Shown: positions 8,523-17,545, numbered from the stretch's first letter. The stretch is DNA of 64,000 bases from Agarilytica sp045430285 (GCA_045430285.1 JAILXV010000001.1:930001-994000), one strand, 5' to 3'. Program-made: numbers and translations. The notes: a model not told the origin generated them from the letters alone.

Positions 8523-9282
8523 TTTAAAGATTAGCGCTTTTTTGGTGACCCTTAACGAATCCAACACCATTGCCGAAGCGATAAAAAGTGTAATTGAACT
8601 CGACGAGGTCATCGTCGTAGATTCAGGTTCAAGCGATGGCACAATAGAAATCGCTGAATCTCTTGGCGCGAAAGTCATACACCAAGAATGGCTTGGGTTT
8701 GCGAAGCAAAAGTCATTTGCGCTGGAACAGTGTAGAAACGAGTGGTGCATTAACTTGGACGGTGACGAAACCATTCCATTAACCACGCTCACCGAGATCA
8801 AAACATTAATTGGCACATCCACATGCGATACGATACGTATACCGATTGAAGACTACGTACTCGGCGCCCCCATGCACCGTCTTTCAAGAAAACGTTCTAT
8901 TGTAAGAGCGTTTAAGAAATCCATGGTTTCTTATCCCCTGGACCGAATGGTACATGAAAACATCGTCAGCACTGGAATAGAAGCGACCATAAGCAGCAGA
9001 ATAATCCACTATGGCTATGACGACTTATATACCTTTATGGAGAAACAGAATAAATATGCGCGCTTGTCCGCGCTGTCGAAATTCCAAAAAGGTAAAAAAG
9101 CCTCTATCTCTAAACTCTCGCTTGTATTTATATTTACCTTTATTAAAGTCTATTTTTTCAGAAGGCTTTTTTTATCCGGTGCACGAGGATTAATTCAATC
9201 CACCATTGAAGCAATGTACGCATTTTTAAAAGAATCCTATCTGTATGCGGAAAATAGAAAGCAAAAAAATATAATCAAATAA
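8515..9282 (+). CDS. GT2 glycosyltransferase, WaaE/KdtX-like (second copy)
   Basis: Second family 2 transferase of the WaaE type in the cluster. It starts with GTG at 8515 inside the preceding gene; the ATG two bases earlier is followed at once by TGA and cannot be used. Motifs are VVDSGSSDGT (35-44) and INLDGDETI (79-87, DXD), and a hydrophobic C-terminal region (FIFTFIKVYFFRRLFLSGARG) gives membrane association. Product is 255 residues. Translational coupling with the GT4 gene through the eight-base overlap is likely. It closes the polysaccharide cluster, with a terminator 47 bases downstream. Confidence 0.85.
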   Translation: MTDLKISAFLVTLNESNTIAEAIKSVIELDEVIVVDSGSSDGTIEIAESLGAKVIHQEWLGFAKQKSFALEQCRNEWCINLDGDETIPLTTLTEIKTLIGTSTCDTIRIPIEDYVLGAPMHRLSRKRSIVRAFKKSMVSYPLDRMVHENIVSTGIEATISSRIIHYGYDDLYTFMEKQNKYARLSALSKFQKGKKASISKLSLVFIFTFIKVYFFRRLFLSGARGLIQSTIEAMYAFLKESYLYAENRKQKNIIK

Positions 9283-9320
9283 TACACCTGGATTCATAAC
9301 AGCTTAAAAAGCTCGATCGC

Positions 9321-9356
9321 AAAAAAAACGCGCCTACTAAATGGCGCGTTTTTTTT
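9321..9356. terminator. bidirectional intrinsic terminator
   Basis: Stem CGCGCC (9329-9334) pairs with GGCGCG (9343-9348), flanked by eight A on one side and eight T on the other, so it can end transcription of both the plus-strand glycosyltransferase genes and the minus-strand ammonium transporter. Confidence 0.88.
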
Positions 9357-9390
9357 GGCGGCTCATAACTGAGCCTAATTTGTTTGTCAG

Positions 9391-10680
9391 CTAGTATTTA
9401 TAGCCTGACTCTTCATGAAGCACGATATCCAATCCTTCGGTTTCCTCATCAGCTGAAACGCGAATACCATTCGTCATAAATCCTGTGAGTTTGAGGATAA
9501 TAAAGGTGGCAATTGCAGTATATATTGCCGTGGCCAATACCCCTATGACTTGCACTTGAAATTGGGCGCCAATACTTTCTATACCGTCAGCGAAACCTTG
9601 ACCGCTGAATATCCCTAACTCTGTCGAAGCAAATATACCCGCAAACAATGTACCAAGGATGCCGCCCACGCCATGCACAGGGAAGACATCTAAGGAATCA
9701 TCGATGACTAATTTGCGCTTAATAAACTGAGTGGCGAAGAAACATACCACACCTGCACTCAGACCAATGACGAGTGCACCTGCAGGGCCTACAAAACCTG
9801 ACGCAGGTGTAATGGTTCCCAGACCAGCAACCATACCCGTCACGATACCTAAAACACTCGGCTTGCCAAATTTCACCCATTCGACTGTCATCCAAGCAAG
9901 TGAGCCTGCGGCGGCTGAGATATGTGTCACTAACATCGCCATCGCAGCATCTCCGTTCGCTGCAAGCGCACTGCCCGCGTTAAACCCAAACCAGCCGACC
10001 CAAAGCATGCCTGCGCCCGTAACGGTCATGGTCATGTTATGAGGCGGCATAGCGGTAGTTGGAAATCCGTTGCGGTTCCCTATCACCAGAGCAGCCACTA
10101 AAGCGGCTACACCCGCGGTAATATGAACAACTGTACCCCCCGCAAAATCCAATAGGCCCATCTGGCCCAACCAGCCACCACCCCATACCCAATGGCACAC
10201 GGGGGCATAAACCAATACAAGCCATAATGCGCTAAAAATAAGGAGTGAGGAGAACTTCATGCGTTCTGCGAATGCGCCCACGATCAACGCTGGCGTAATG
10301 ACCGCAAAAGTAAGTTGGAACATAACAAACAACGACTCAGGAATATCCCCTGAAGCAGTATCTTCCCCAATTCCCGATAGAAACAGCTTACTTAGATCCC
10401 CTACCCAAGCATTACCTTCGCCAAAGCTAAGACTGTAGAGCGCCACAAACCAAAGCAACGAAGCGATACATGCAATCGCGAAACATTGCATAAGTACCGA
10501 AAGTATATTTTTTGTACGGACGAGACCGCCATAGAACAACGATAACCCTGGTAATGTCATAAACAATACGAGCGCTGTGGCTGTCAGAATCCACGCAGTA
10601 TTGCCCGTATCTAGCGTGTCCCCTGCGAAGGCAAACGGCGAAGCCAGTAACCCCAAAGACAATCGGATAAGAAATTTCAT
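9391..10680 (-). CDS. amt: ammonium transporter Amt
   Basis: Trimeric inner-membrane ammonium channel. ATG 10680 is chosen because it follows GAGGAG and begins a signal-like helix (MKFLIRLSLGLLASPFAFAG); the open frame further upstream is poor protein. The 429-residue product has about eleven membrane segments, the family start TLPGLSLFYGGLVRTKN, and both pore histidines, in GGTVVHITAGVAAL and FPVHGVGGILG. No glnK gene is adjacent, although many bacterial amt genes are paired with it. The 283-base upstream gap should carry its promoter; I could not find a convincing sigma-54 GG-N10-GC element. Confidence 0.95.
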   Translation of the reverse strand: MKFLIRLSLGLLASPFAFAGDTLDTGNTAWILTATALVLFMTLPGLSLFYGGLVRTKNILSVLMQCFAIACIASLLWFVALYSLSFGEGNAWVGDLSKLFLSGIGEDTASGDIPESLFVMFQLTFAVITPALIVGAFAERMKFSSLLIFSALWLVLVYAPVCHWVWGGGWLGQMGLLDFAGGTVVHITAGVAALVAALVIGNRNGFPTTAMPPHNMTMTVTGAGMLWVGWFGFNAGSALAANGDAAMAMLVTHISAAAGSLAWMTVEWVKFGKPSVLGIVTGMVAGLGTITPASGFVGPAGALVIGLSAGVVCFFATQFIKRKLVIDDSLDVFPVHGVGGILGTLFAGIFASTELGIFSGQGFADGIESIGAQFQVQVIGVLATAIYTAIATFIILKLTGFMTNGIRVSADEETEGLDIVLHEESGYKY

Positions 10681-10963
10681 TGTCACTCCTCTATTTTTAT
10701 ATTTTTGTTTTAGCCTTCTTGCACAACGACAGCGCATATTTTCGCACCAACGGCGAGCGCCACCCCAAGGTTTGCACCAAAAAGATCGAAAATCAGTCGG
10801 ACGACACTTTATCAAAGTGAGACAAAGCTTGTAACAATATTTTTTGTAAGGGAATAGATTTTATAGTGGGAAATAACGTAAACATCATAAAAAGGCCATG
10901 AATGAATGTGATGTTCACAACTAACGAGTGCGATGATGATACAAGGCGGTCAAATAGCGGCAA

Positions 10964-13900
10964 TTACGAGTCTGGAACTGAGCGCCGATACAAACGCTCA
11001 AACGCCTCCGACGGCTGGCTCTTTAAGCGTTCGAGCAATATAGTCTTACACATTTCATATGTATTTTTTACGCCATCGATATCACCCAACACAGCGAAAC
11101 AAGACATCTGCTGGTAATAAAGCTCTTCCGTAAGCGGCGATAATTTGATCGCCCTAGAATATAACCCTGCAGCATCAGTGTGTCGACTGTTGTCTTCAAG
11201 ATACAAACCCACTCTCTTCACGGACTTATCAAGCTTGTCGCTGATACGATTGTGCATAGCGATCACCGGCGCCAAGCTACTAACCCCCCGCAAAAAGTCT
11301 CCTTTATGTAGCTCAAGTAACTTACTGCAGGTTTTTATAGCTTGATCAATACTCATGCCGATGTTGTCATTCTCTTTAAACGAGGCTTCTATACGGTCAG
11401 CGATCTGTTCAAAAGCCCATAAATCCAACCAAACAAAGGTGTGGTTGAAGCTTAAACGACCATTCTCAAAAACAATGACATCGCTCCTAGAAAGATGTGC
11501 GTGAATCCCCTGAAGTGTGTCAGCCAGGGATTTCTCGCCAAGTTTTTGCTCCACTCCAGGCCAGAGCGACTCCACAATCATCTCAGCATTTACATTCTTC
11601 CCACCAAACGCAACAATCAGCTCTAAAAGACCTCTTTCTTTATCTGAAAACTGTTCAAGCTCAAGGCTTCGCCCCTTAAGATACATCGAGAAACCATCAA
11701 AAGATTCAATTCTCAAAAACCATGGCCATACCTCACTCACAATATCCATGCGTGTAGGAATAACCTTATTTACCTCAATTAATGTCTGCACATACGCGGG
11801 CTCCATATTCCTATCCAGAGCAAAACTATAAATCTTCTGAATTCCTGCACGACGCCAGCCAATCCAAGGGTGCGTTAAAAAATGATTTTCTTTACCTAAC
11901 CGCAAAGCGCTCTTGAGAATTTTTACGCCTTGATCGATATCATCTTGCTCTATATGCCATTGCGCTTGAACCAATAGTATTTGGAAAATAACGTGTTGAT
12001 TACCACAGGTGGTTGCCCATTTCTTTGTCAGCGATAGTTTGTCATCGGCTCTCTGAAATTCACCCTCCTCGATTAGACATTGAGAAAACGCCAAATTAAT
12101 AAAACCGAGATACAGCGGTAAATCGTTTTTATCTACGTGCTTTACCGCCAATGAAATATGTTCCATCGCAATATCAAAACATTCACTTTCCATATGAATT
12201 AAACAGCTCTGAAAATAATGATGAGATCTATATTTTTTATCCTGAGTCGCCGGATTCCCTTCTGTTTTACGCAGATATGATCGAGCCGTTTCCAAATCTC
12301 CTGCTGCGATAGATGCATAAACCATCTGCATTTGAAGCATCGGATTTAAAGCATCTGCGCCTTGCGAGCCCAATAATTTAATTCCCTTTTGCGTGATCTC
12401 TATCGACCTTTCAGGCCTAGCCGTCATCCAAAAAATCATAGATTCTGCTATGTACCACACCACCAGACTCATTGGGGCGATTTCTTCTTTTTCGATTAAG
12501 GGATCAATTCTTTCAGAAATAACACAACATTTATATAAATCACCAATCCAACGTCCATAGTAACTTAGCAAGCTGGAACCAATGGTGATTTTATAGCTCG
12601 TCGTGATATCCGTATCTAATAAGGCCTCTGCACGTTTTGCCCAATTCGCTATCTGCGCGCTATTATTAAAATTTCGCCACGCAAACGCACCCAATATGCA
12701 CACAGTAACCCGTGCTTCAATTTCAGGGTTCAAAAATTCAGGACAACGTAAACGCAAATTATCCAGCTGGTTTTGCCAGTATTCGATTAAGGTAATATCC
12801 GAGAGACTATAGGTAATGCTTTCCATTGCCATAACCCACGATAAATACGCCCCATCATAAATTTCCTTTTCCATAAAACCATGGAAAACCTTCTTAAAGT
12901 CGTCATGACAGGCTCTCGGACGAAAAGGTTGTTTGGCCATAGCGGCCCAGTACATCAGCCAAGGATCCTTCTCGATCTCTGACTGAGGCATACGATCCAG
13001 CCAAAGTTGTAAGGTAATATAACGACCACTGAAATATACCTCCTCTGCGTTCTCAATAACGACCTGAGAAAACTCCTCCCATGCTTCTATATCTGTTAAT
13101 AACGTCGCTGCGGATAAAAGATTGCCTTTGGATAAAAGAATTTTGGCAGCTTTCAGTTTAATTTCATGCAGATCTTCCCCATTAAAATAATCCTCTAAAC
13201 GGTTCTGTAGGAAATCTCTAAACAATGGAAGATAAGAATACGCGAACACACCATTTTGACTAACCTGGTGCATAAAATAATTTCGCTCACAGACTTCCGA
13301 AAGTGTTGCGCCAATGCCCTTACTTTCGCATACCGCCTCTGCATTTTTTTGTGTGAACTGCCCTAATAACGAAGTGATTAGTAATAAGCTTTGAATATCA
13401 CCGGATTCTTTCTCAAAAATCTCACCTGCAAAATAATCAAAAATAACGGTCTTATCCGCACCATACATGGGGACCTCTGTGGCCGCCAAAGTATCCGGTT
13501 GAAGCAAAAACACCATACCCAACACCCATCCTTGAGTCTGTTCGTAAATCTCTTGAACTTCGTTTTTATCCTCGTATTCCGCCGTATGATATAGCTTCGC
13601 CAAGCCCATGCATTCTTCAGCAGAAAACCGAATATCCTCCCAATCTAAAAAACTAAATCCATTACACGAACACACCTCAGAAAACTGATCGGGCGGTGAT
13701 TCTCGGCTCAAGATAACAAACTGAATAAAATCAGGCAGGGCTTCGATTGCGCCAACAATTGCCTCTTGCAGCCCACTATCAAGCGCCAACGACTGATAAT
13801 CGTCGATCACGACGACAAGCTCATGGTTCACACATTCAAACAGCGTCTCAAAATATTTTTTTGCGAATGCGTTTATGTTGGCTAGATGGACAGGCAGTAA

Positions 13901-14194
13901 TACAGGTAGGTTTAGCTCTTTATCTGGGTACATTTGATGAACGGCTAACTTCATATAATAGAAGAAAGACGCGACATCTTTGTCACCCTCATCCATTTGA
14001 TACCAGATATGCGGAAGTGCTCGATCGTCCAGGTAGCTGCCAACCAAGGTGGTTTTGCCAGAGCCTGGAGGCGCCTGAACCCAAGCCACAGGACGTTCAC
14101 GCGCACGGTCCAAGGTATAAAACAAGCGCGGCCGCTGATAGACGTTTTTGACTGTAGGTCGAGTGATCTTGGTTGGCGTATACCCTACTTTCAC
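10964..14194 (-). CDS. large STAND ATPase transcriptional regulator with BTAD domain (MalT/AfsR-like)
   Basis: A 1076-residue signal-responsive regulator. Near the N-terminus is a nucleotide-binding module with Walker A APPGSGKTTL (41-50) and Walker B ELVVVIDDYQ (125-134), as in MalT-type STAND proteins. A long helical repeat region follows (about 330-830). The last 230 residues look like a winged-helix segment (FSDKERGLLELIVAFGG) followed by a bacterial transcriptional activator domain with TPR-like helices. There is no obvious C-terminal LuxR helix-turn-helix, so DNA binding probably uses the OmpR-like part of the BTAD module. Start is GTG 14194, with GGTAACAGG upstream. It lies beyond the amt gene on the same strand; its target is unknown. 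Confidence 0.8.
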   Translation of the reverse strand: MKVGYTPTKITRPTVKNVYQRPRLFYTLDRARERPVAWVQAPPGSGKTTLVGSYLDDRALPHIWYQMDEGDKDVASFFYYMKLAVHQMYPDKELNLPVLLPVHLANINAFAKKYFETLFECVNHELVVVIDDYQSLALDSGLQEAIVGAIEALPDFIQFVILSRESPPDQFSEVCSCNGFSFLDWEDIRFSAEECMGLAKLYHTAEYEDKNEVQEIYEQTQGWVLGMVFLLQPDTLAATEVPMYGADKTVIFDYFAGEIFEKESGDIQSLLLITSLLGQFTQKNAEAVCESKGIGATLSEVCERNYFMHQVSQNGVFAYSYLPLFRDFLQNRLEDYFNGEDLHEIKLKAAKILLSKGNLLSAATLLTDIEAWEEFSQVVIENAEEVYFSGRYITLQLWLDRMPQSEIEKDPWLMYWAAMAKQPFRPRACHDDFKKVFHGFMEKEIYDGAYLSWVMAMESITYSLSDITLIEYWQNQLDNLRLRCPEFLNPEIEARVTVCILGAFAWRNFNNSAQIANWAKRAEALLDTDITTSYKITIGSSLLSYYGRWIGDLYKCCVISERIDPLIEKEEIAPMSLVVWYIAESMIFWMTARPERSIEITQKGIKLLGSQGADALNPMLQMQMVYASIAAGDLETARSYLRKTEGNPATQDKKYRSHHYFQSCLIHMESECFDIAMEHISLAVKHVDKNDLPLYLGFINLAFSQCLIEEGEFQRADDKLSLTKKWATTCGNQHVIFQILLVQAQWHIEQDDIDQGVKILKSALRLGKENHFLTHPWIGWRRAGIQKIYSFALDRNMEPAYVQTLIEVNKVIPTRMDIVSEVWPWFLRIESFDGFSMYLKGRSLELEQFSDKERGLLELIVAFGGKNVNAEMIVESLWPGVEQKLGEKSLADTLQGIHAHLSRSDVIVFENGRLSFNHTFVWLDLWAFEQIADRIEASFKENDNIGMSIDQAIKTCSKLLELHKGDFLRGVSSLAPVIAMHNRISDKLDKSVKRVGLYLEDNSRHTDAAGLYSRAIKLSPLTEELYYQQMSCFAVLGDIDGVKNTYEMCKTILLERLKSQPSEAFERLYRRSVPDS

Positions 14195-14563
14195 CTGTTA
14201 CCCGCTGTAATTGATGGTGTATTTTGCGCCGCACTGACGGCCTACTAATAGTACCAATTATAGAGACTATTTCAGCAATAATATCCGCCTATATTTTAGA
14301 CGGTTCAGGCGGAGTAAGGCGCCGCACCTCAAAAACTTGACCTACCATTTATCGTGGTACTTGAGGTGCTCCCTGAGGCGGTACTGCCCCCTATCTGCCA
14401 ATACTGATGAGAAACAAAATTACGAAATCCGCACACTCAAGAAAAGGATCGATTTTTTAATTAAACTTGATAAAACATACGGGAAATCGATATAGGGCTG
14501 ACATCCCATATTGTTCTGCAAATAAACCTTACGTAATAAAGCAAGGCCTTTTTCATTTCGTTA
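14195..14563. other. intergenic region with two hairpins
   Basis: Between two minus-strand genes. It holds an inverted repeat TCCGCCT/AGGCGGA (14284-14290 and 14307-14313) and, ten bases on, a longer one GCACCTCAA/TTGAGGTGC (14324-14332 and 14361-14369) with an inner TACCA/TGGTA pair. Neither is followed by a T-run. They may form an RNA structure or a protein-binding site upstream of the BTAD regulator. No gene is visible. Confidence 0.6.
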
Positions 14564-15004
14564 TTATTGGGAGAATAAGCGTGGCTCTGCGCTAGTCACT
14601 TTAGAAACCATTCCCTCTGACTGCTTATCCACATCGACAACCAAAAAATATACCTCACGTGAAGGCTTCACTCCGGAAAAAAGCAATAGACCAGCAGAGT
14701 GCAGTATTTTAATGATAAAAACCGAAGCAAATATCAGAAGCGCGAGCGAGGGAAAATCGATAAACGACAATGATATCGCTAACGACCCGAACATAAAAAA
14801 GCATACATAGAATAGAATACTAAACGAGAACGCTCGGGCTTGAGCATCATTTTCAGATGCAGTGATGAGCCGATCATAATGATGGCGTGAATTATCCCGA
14901 CTCACAACCTTTAGTCGGTTTACATCAAAACCTTTTTGAGCCAATGCACGGATTGCATTTTTTACTGCAGCTGGATCATGAGTGAGATACTTTAGTCGCT
15001 TCAC
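14564..15004 (-). CDS. small inner-membrane protein of unknown function
   Basis: I place the start at GTG 15004 because AGGAAGG lies seven bases before it; the ATG 30 bases further out has no such site. The 146-residue product has a soluble N-terminal part of about 60 residues whose pattern (KRLKYLTHDPAAVKNAIRALAQKGFDVNRLKVVS, described here by ends KRLKYL and LKVVS) looks like a small alpha/beta domain, then two membrane helices (about 65-87 and 92-115) and a short C-terminal beta-like stretch VYFLVVDVD. This resembles two-helix proteins with flanking ferredoxin-like domains, but I do not recognise the family. It stands alone between two long intergenic regions. Confidence 0.65.
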   Translation of the reverse strand: MKRLKYLTHDPAAVKNAIRALAQKGFDVNRLKVVSRDNSRHHYDRLITASENDAQARAFSFSILFYVCFFMFGSLAISLSFIDFPSLALLIFASVFIIKILHSAGLLLFSGVKPSREVYFLVVDVDKQSEGMVSKVTSAEPRLFSQ

Positions 15005-15464
15005 CGTAACCTTCCTACATTTTTGTATTAACAACTCATTGATTTATCTATTCATTCGATTAACTCAACGCTTTCATCGATAGAAAAGGTGCAAGCGGAG
15101 TTTTGATCGAAACATCAACCATAGCGTATTAATTATATTGACAACCCTTATTTATACATTCGTTATAAACGACACCTATTCCGCTCAAAATTGCTTATGC
15201 ATTGATCAATATGTTAACACAGACGCCAGTATCACGGCAGATTTTATAGCGCGAAAACACTAAAAAATCTGCCGTGCTAAGCGATATAAGCGATGCTTTA
15301 TATCTATCTGTTACGAAGATATTAAAGATCAGGATTAAAAGTGATTAAAAACATATGGCGGAATAAAAATTCGCTAAAGCATGATCGCCTATCAATTCCG
15401 CGGATACCCGCCTACATCAATAACATTTGATACGTAAGGCGTGCGAATGGGTCAAAACAGGGAG
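15005..15464. other. structured intergenic region with three inverted repeats
   Basis: No open frame of substance. Three inverted repeats cluster here: CACGGCAGATTTT/AAAATCTGCCGTG (13-base perfect arms, 15233-15245 and 15264-15276), GATATAAGC/GCTTTATATC with one bulged base (15283-15304), and GCGGAAT/ATTCCGC (15358-15364 and 15395-15401). None has a clear terminator T-run. The set could be a structured 3' region of the VWA operon or a small RNA. Confidence 0.55.
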
Positions 15465-16640
15465 CTATCTGGAGAGGTAGGCAATGCTTTTCGTCAGGCC
15501 ATCAATCGTCAACGGAAACATTTTATTATCGAGTAGCTTGCTGGTTATACCAATTGAATGCGTATACCCCCAAAAACGCTCGGCCACGGGATTCAACCAA
15601 ATGACTTTATTGAAATGATGCGTAACCCGCTCCATCCAAAGAGCGCCCGCTACATCATTCATCTCTTCAACACAGCCATATTGACTGACGATTTCATAAG
15701 GCGACATCGACGCATCGCCAATAAAAATCACACGATAATCTCTTGAATATGTATGTAATATATCCATGAGCGGCGTAGGCTCAGAACGCCGGCGATGGTT
15801 ATCTTTCCATACATTTTCATAGATAAAATTATGAAAATAGAAATATTCCATATGTTTGAATTCGCTGCGGCAGGCAGAAAATAATTCCTCACAAATAGAC
15901 ACATAGGGATCCATTGAGCCACCCACATCGAAAAACAGTAATACTTTCACCGCGTTGTGGCGTTCAGGCACCATTTTTAAGTCGAGGTAGCCTGCGTTGC
16001 GCGCAGTAGAGGAAATTGTATCGTCTAAATCCAGCTCCTCTGCCGCGCCGGTACGTGCGAATTTACGCAATTTTTTGAGTGCGACTTTAATATTTCGCGT
16101 TCCCAGCGCAACACCATCATCAAGGTTTTTGAATTCACGCTTTTCCCATACCTTAGCCGCTGACTTGTTTTTACTATCACCGCCTACTCGAATGCCTTCC
16201 GGATTAAAACCACTATTGCCGAAGGGCGAAGTGCCACCGGTTCCTATCCACTTACTGCCACCCTGATGGCGTTTTGACTGCTCCTCAAGCCGTTCTTTAA
16301 ATGTTTTAATCAATTCGTCGAGCCCACCTAAAGATTGAATTCTAGCTTTTTCCTCGTCGGTAAGGCTTCGCAAAAACTCCGATTTAACCCAATCTTCGGG
16401 AATCAGTTTATCGAGAATGTTTTCAAGGTTCTGAACGCCATTAAAATACGTAGCAAATGCGAGATCAAAACGGTCGTAATACTTCTCATCTTTGACCATG
16501 ATCGCTCTAGCCAACAAATAGAACTCGTCAATACTCCCAAAAGCCAAGCGTGCTTGTATCGCCTCAATTAGCGTCAATAGCTCTGTTAACGAAACAGGAA
16601 CTTTTGCACTTTTAAGCTCTGAGAAAAAATTGATCAGCAT
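15465..16640 (-). CDS. VWA domain protein, CoxE-like
   Basis: A 391-residue cytoplasmic protein of the CoxE-like/YehP von Willebrand A group, which works with MoxR ATPases as a chaperone or metal-insertion pair. The C-terminal half carries the VWA fold, with the metal-site motif LLFFDVGGSM (D238, S242). The usual DxSxS motif reads DxGxS here, so one metal ligand is missing, although I believe this form recurs in the subfamily. The middle region is Gly/Ser-rich (about 125-160). It follows the moxR gene by 21 bases, so the two are almost certainly co-expressed. Client protein unknown. Confidence 0.82.
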   Translation of the reverse strand: MLINFFSELKSAKVPVSLTELLTLIEAIQARLAFGSIDEFYLLARAIMVKDEKYYDRFDLAFATYFNGVQNLENILDKLIPEDWVKSEFLRSLTDEEKARIQSLGGLDELIKTFKERLEEQSKRHQGGSKWIGTGGTSPFGNSGFNPEGIRVGGDSKNKSAAKVWEKREFKNLDDGVALGTRNIKVALKKLRKFARTGAAEELDLDDTISSTARNAGYLDLKMVPERHNAVKVLLFFDVGGSMDPYVSICEELFSACRSEFKHMEYFYFHNFIYENVWKDNHRRRSEPTPLMDILHTYSRDYRVIFIGDASMSPYEIVSQYGCVEEMNDVAGALWMERVTHHFNKVIWLNPVAERFWGYTHSIGITSKLLDNKMFPLTIDGLTKSIAYLSR

Positions 16641-16661
16641 CGGCAGACAAAATACCCAGGA

Positions 16662-17507
16662 TTAGCTTTCACTTCGACGGGTCATAAACGCCAATCGGTC
16701 AAGCGTATGCACATCTTGCTCATTTTTTAGGAGTGCCCCGTATAGTGGCGGAATAGCGGATTTTGGATCGTGATTACGCAATGCATCTTCTGGGATTTCG
16801 TCCGCAAGCAATAATTTCAACCAATCAATCAATTCTGATGTGGAAGGTTTCTTTTTTAACCCAGGCACTTTCCTTACATCAAAAAAGATGTCTAAGGCCT
16901 CAGAAATGAGTTGTGGCTTTATTGTGGGGTAATGAACCTCAACAATCGCTTTTAGCGTCTCCAGATCAGGGAAGTTTATATAATGAAAAAAACATCTGCG
17001 TAGAAACGCATCAGGCAATTCTTTCTCATTATTGGACGTGATAATCACAATCGGACGACGCTTAGCTTTAATCGTCTCGCCAGTTTCATAAACAAAGAAC
17101 TCCATTTTATCCAGCTCGACCAATAAATCGTTCGGGAATTCAATATCAGCTTTGTCTATCTCATCGATTAATAGCACCACCTGCTCGTCAGCAGCAAAGG
17201 CCTCCCATAGCTTACCGTGTTTGATGTAGTTCTTGATGTCGTGAACACGATCTTCACCTAACTGTGAATCTCGCAGCCTTGAAACAGCGTCGTATTCGTA
17301 AAGGCCTTGCTGTGCTTTCGTGGTGGATTTGATATGCCATTGAATGAGGCGTAGACCAAGACTACTTGCGACCTCCTCTGCCAGCATAGTCTTACCTGTA
17401 CCTGGCTCGCCTTTCACCAACAAGGGTCTTTCCAGTAGCACCGCGGCATCTACTGCCATCTTAAGCGCTTCGGTGACTACGTACCGCTTAGAACTCTCAA
17501 AAGCCAT
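16662..17507 (-). CDS. MoxR-family AAA+ ATPase
   Basis: AAA+ ATPase of the MoxR group, 281 residues. Walker A is GEPGTGKT (33-40), Walker B VVLLIDEIDKAD (110-121), with sensor I in VIITSNNEKE and an arginine finger region FLRRCFFHYI. MoxR proteins act with VWA-domain partners to remodel enzymes or insert metals; the partner gene lies directly downstream. The gap to the upstream btuF gene is only 38 bases, so this pair may be transcribed as the tail of the B12 operon. The same architecture (AAA+ plus VWA) occurs in cobaltochelatase CobS/CobT and magnesium chelatase, but these proteins are shorter and closer to MoxR/CoxE. Confidence 0.9.
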   Translation of the reverse strand: MAFESSKRYVVTEALKMAVDAAVLLERPLLVKGEPGTGKTMLAEEVASSLGLRLIQWHIKSTTKAQQGLYEYDAVSRLRDSQLGEDRVHDIKNYIKHGKLWEAFAADEQVVLLIDEIDKADIEFPNDLLVELDKMEFFVYETGETIKAKRRPIVIITSNNEKELPDAFLRRCFFHYINFPDLETLKAIVEVHYPTIKPQLISEALDIFFDVRKVPGLKKKPSTSELIDWLKLLLADEIPEDALRNHDPKSAIPPLYGALLKNEQDVHTLDRLAFMTRRSES

Positions 17508-17545
17508 TGAATCCTCACATATTCTCGTATTTGGGTGATACGGTA

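Noticed and set aside
10681..10963. sigma-54 promoter or NtrC site for amt
   Set aside because: TTGGTGC-like sequences occur, but none gives the GG-N10-GC spacing.
15465..17507. cobaltochelatase CobS/CobT subunits
   Set aside because: Motifs and lengths fit MoxR and CoxE-like proteins better, and no CobN is present; recorded instead as a finding about context.
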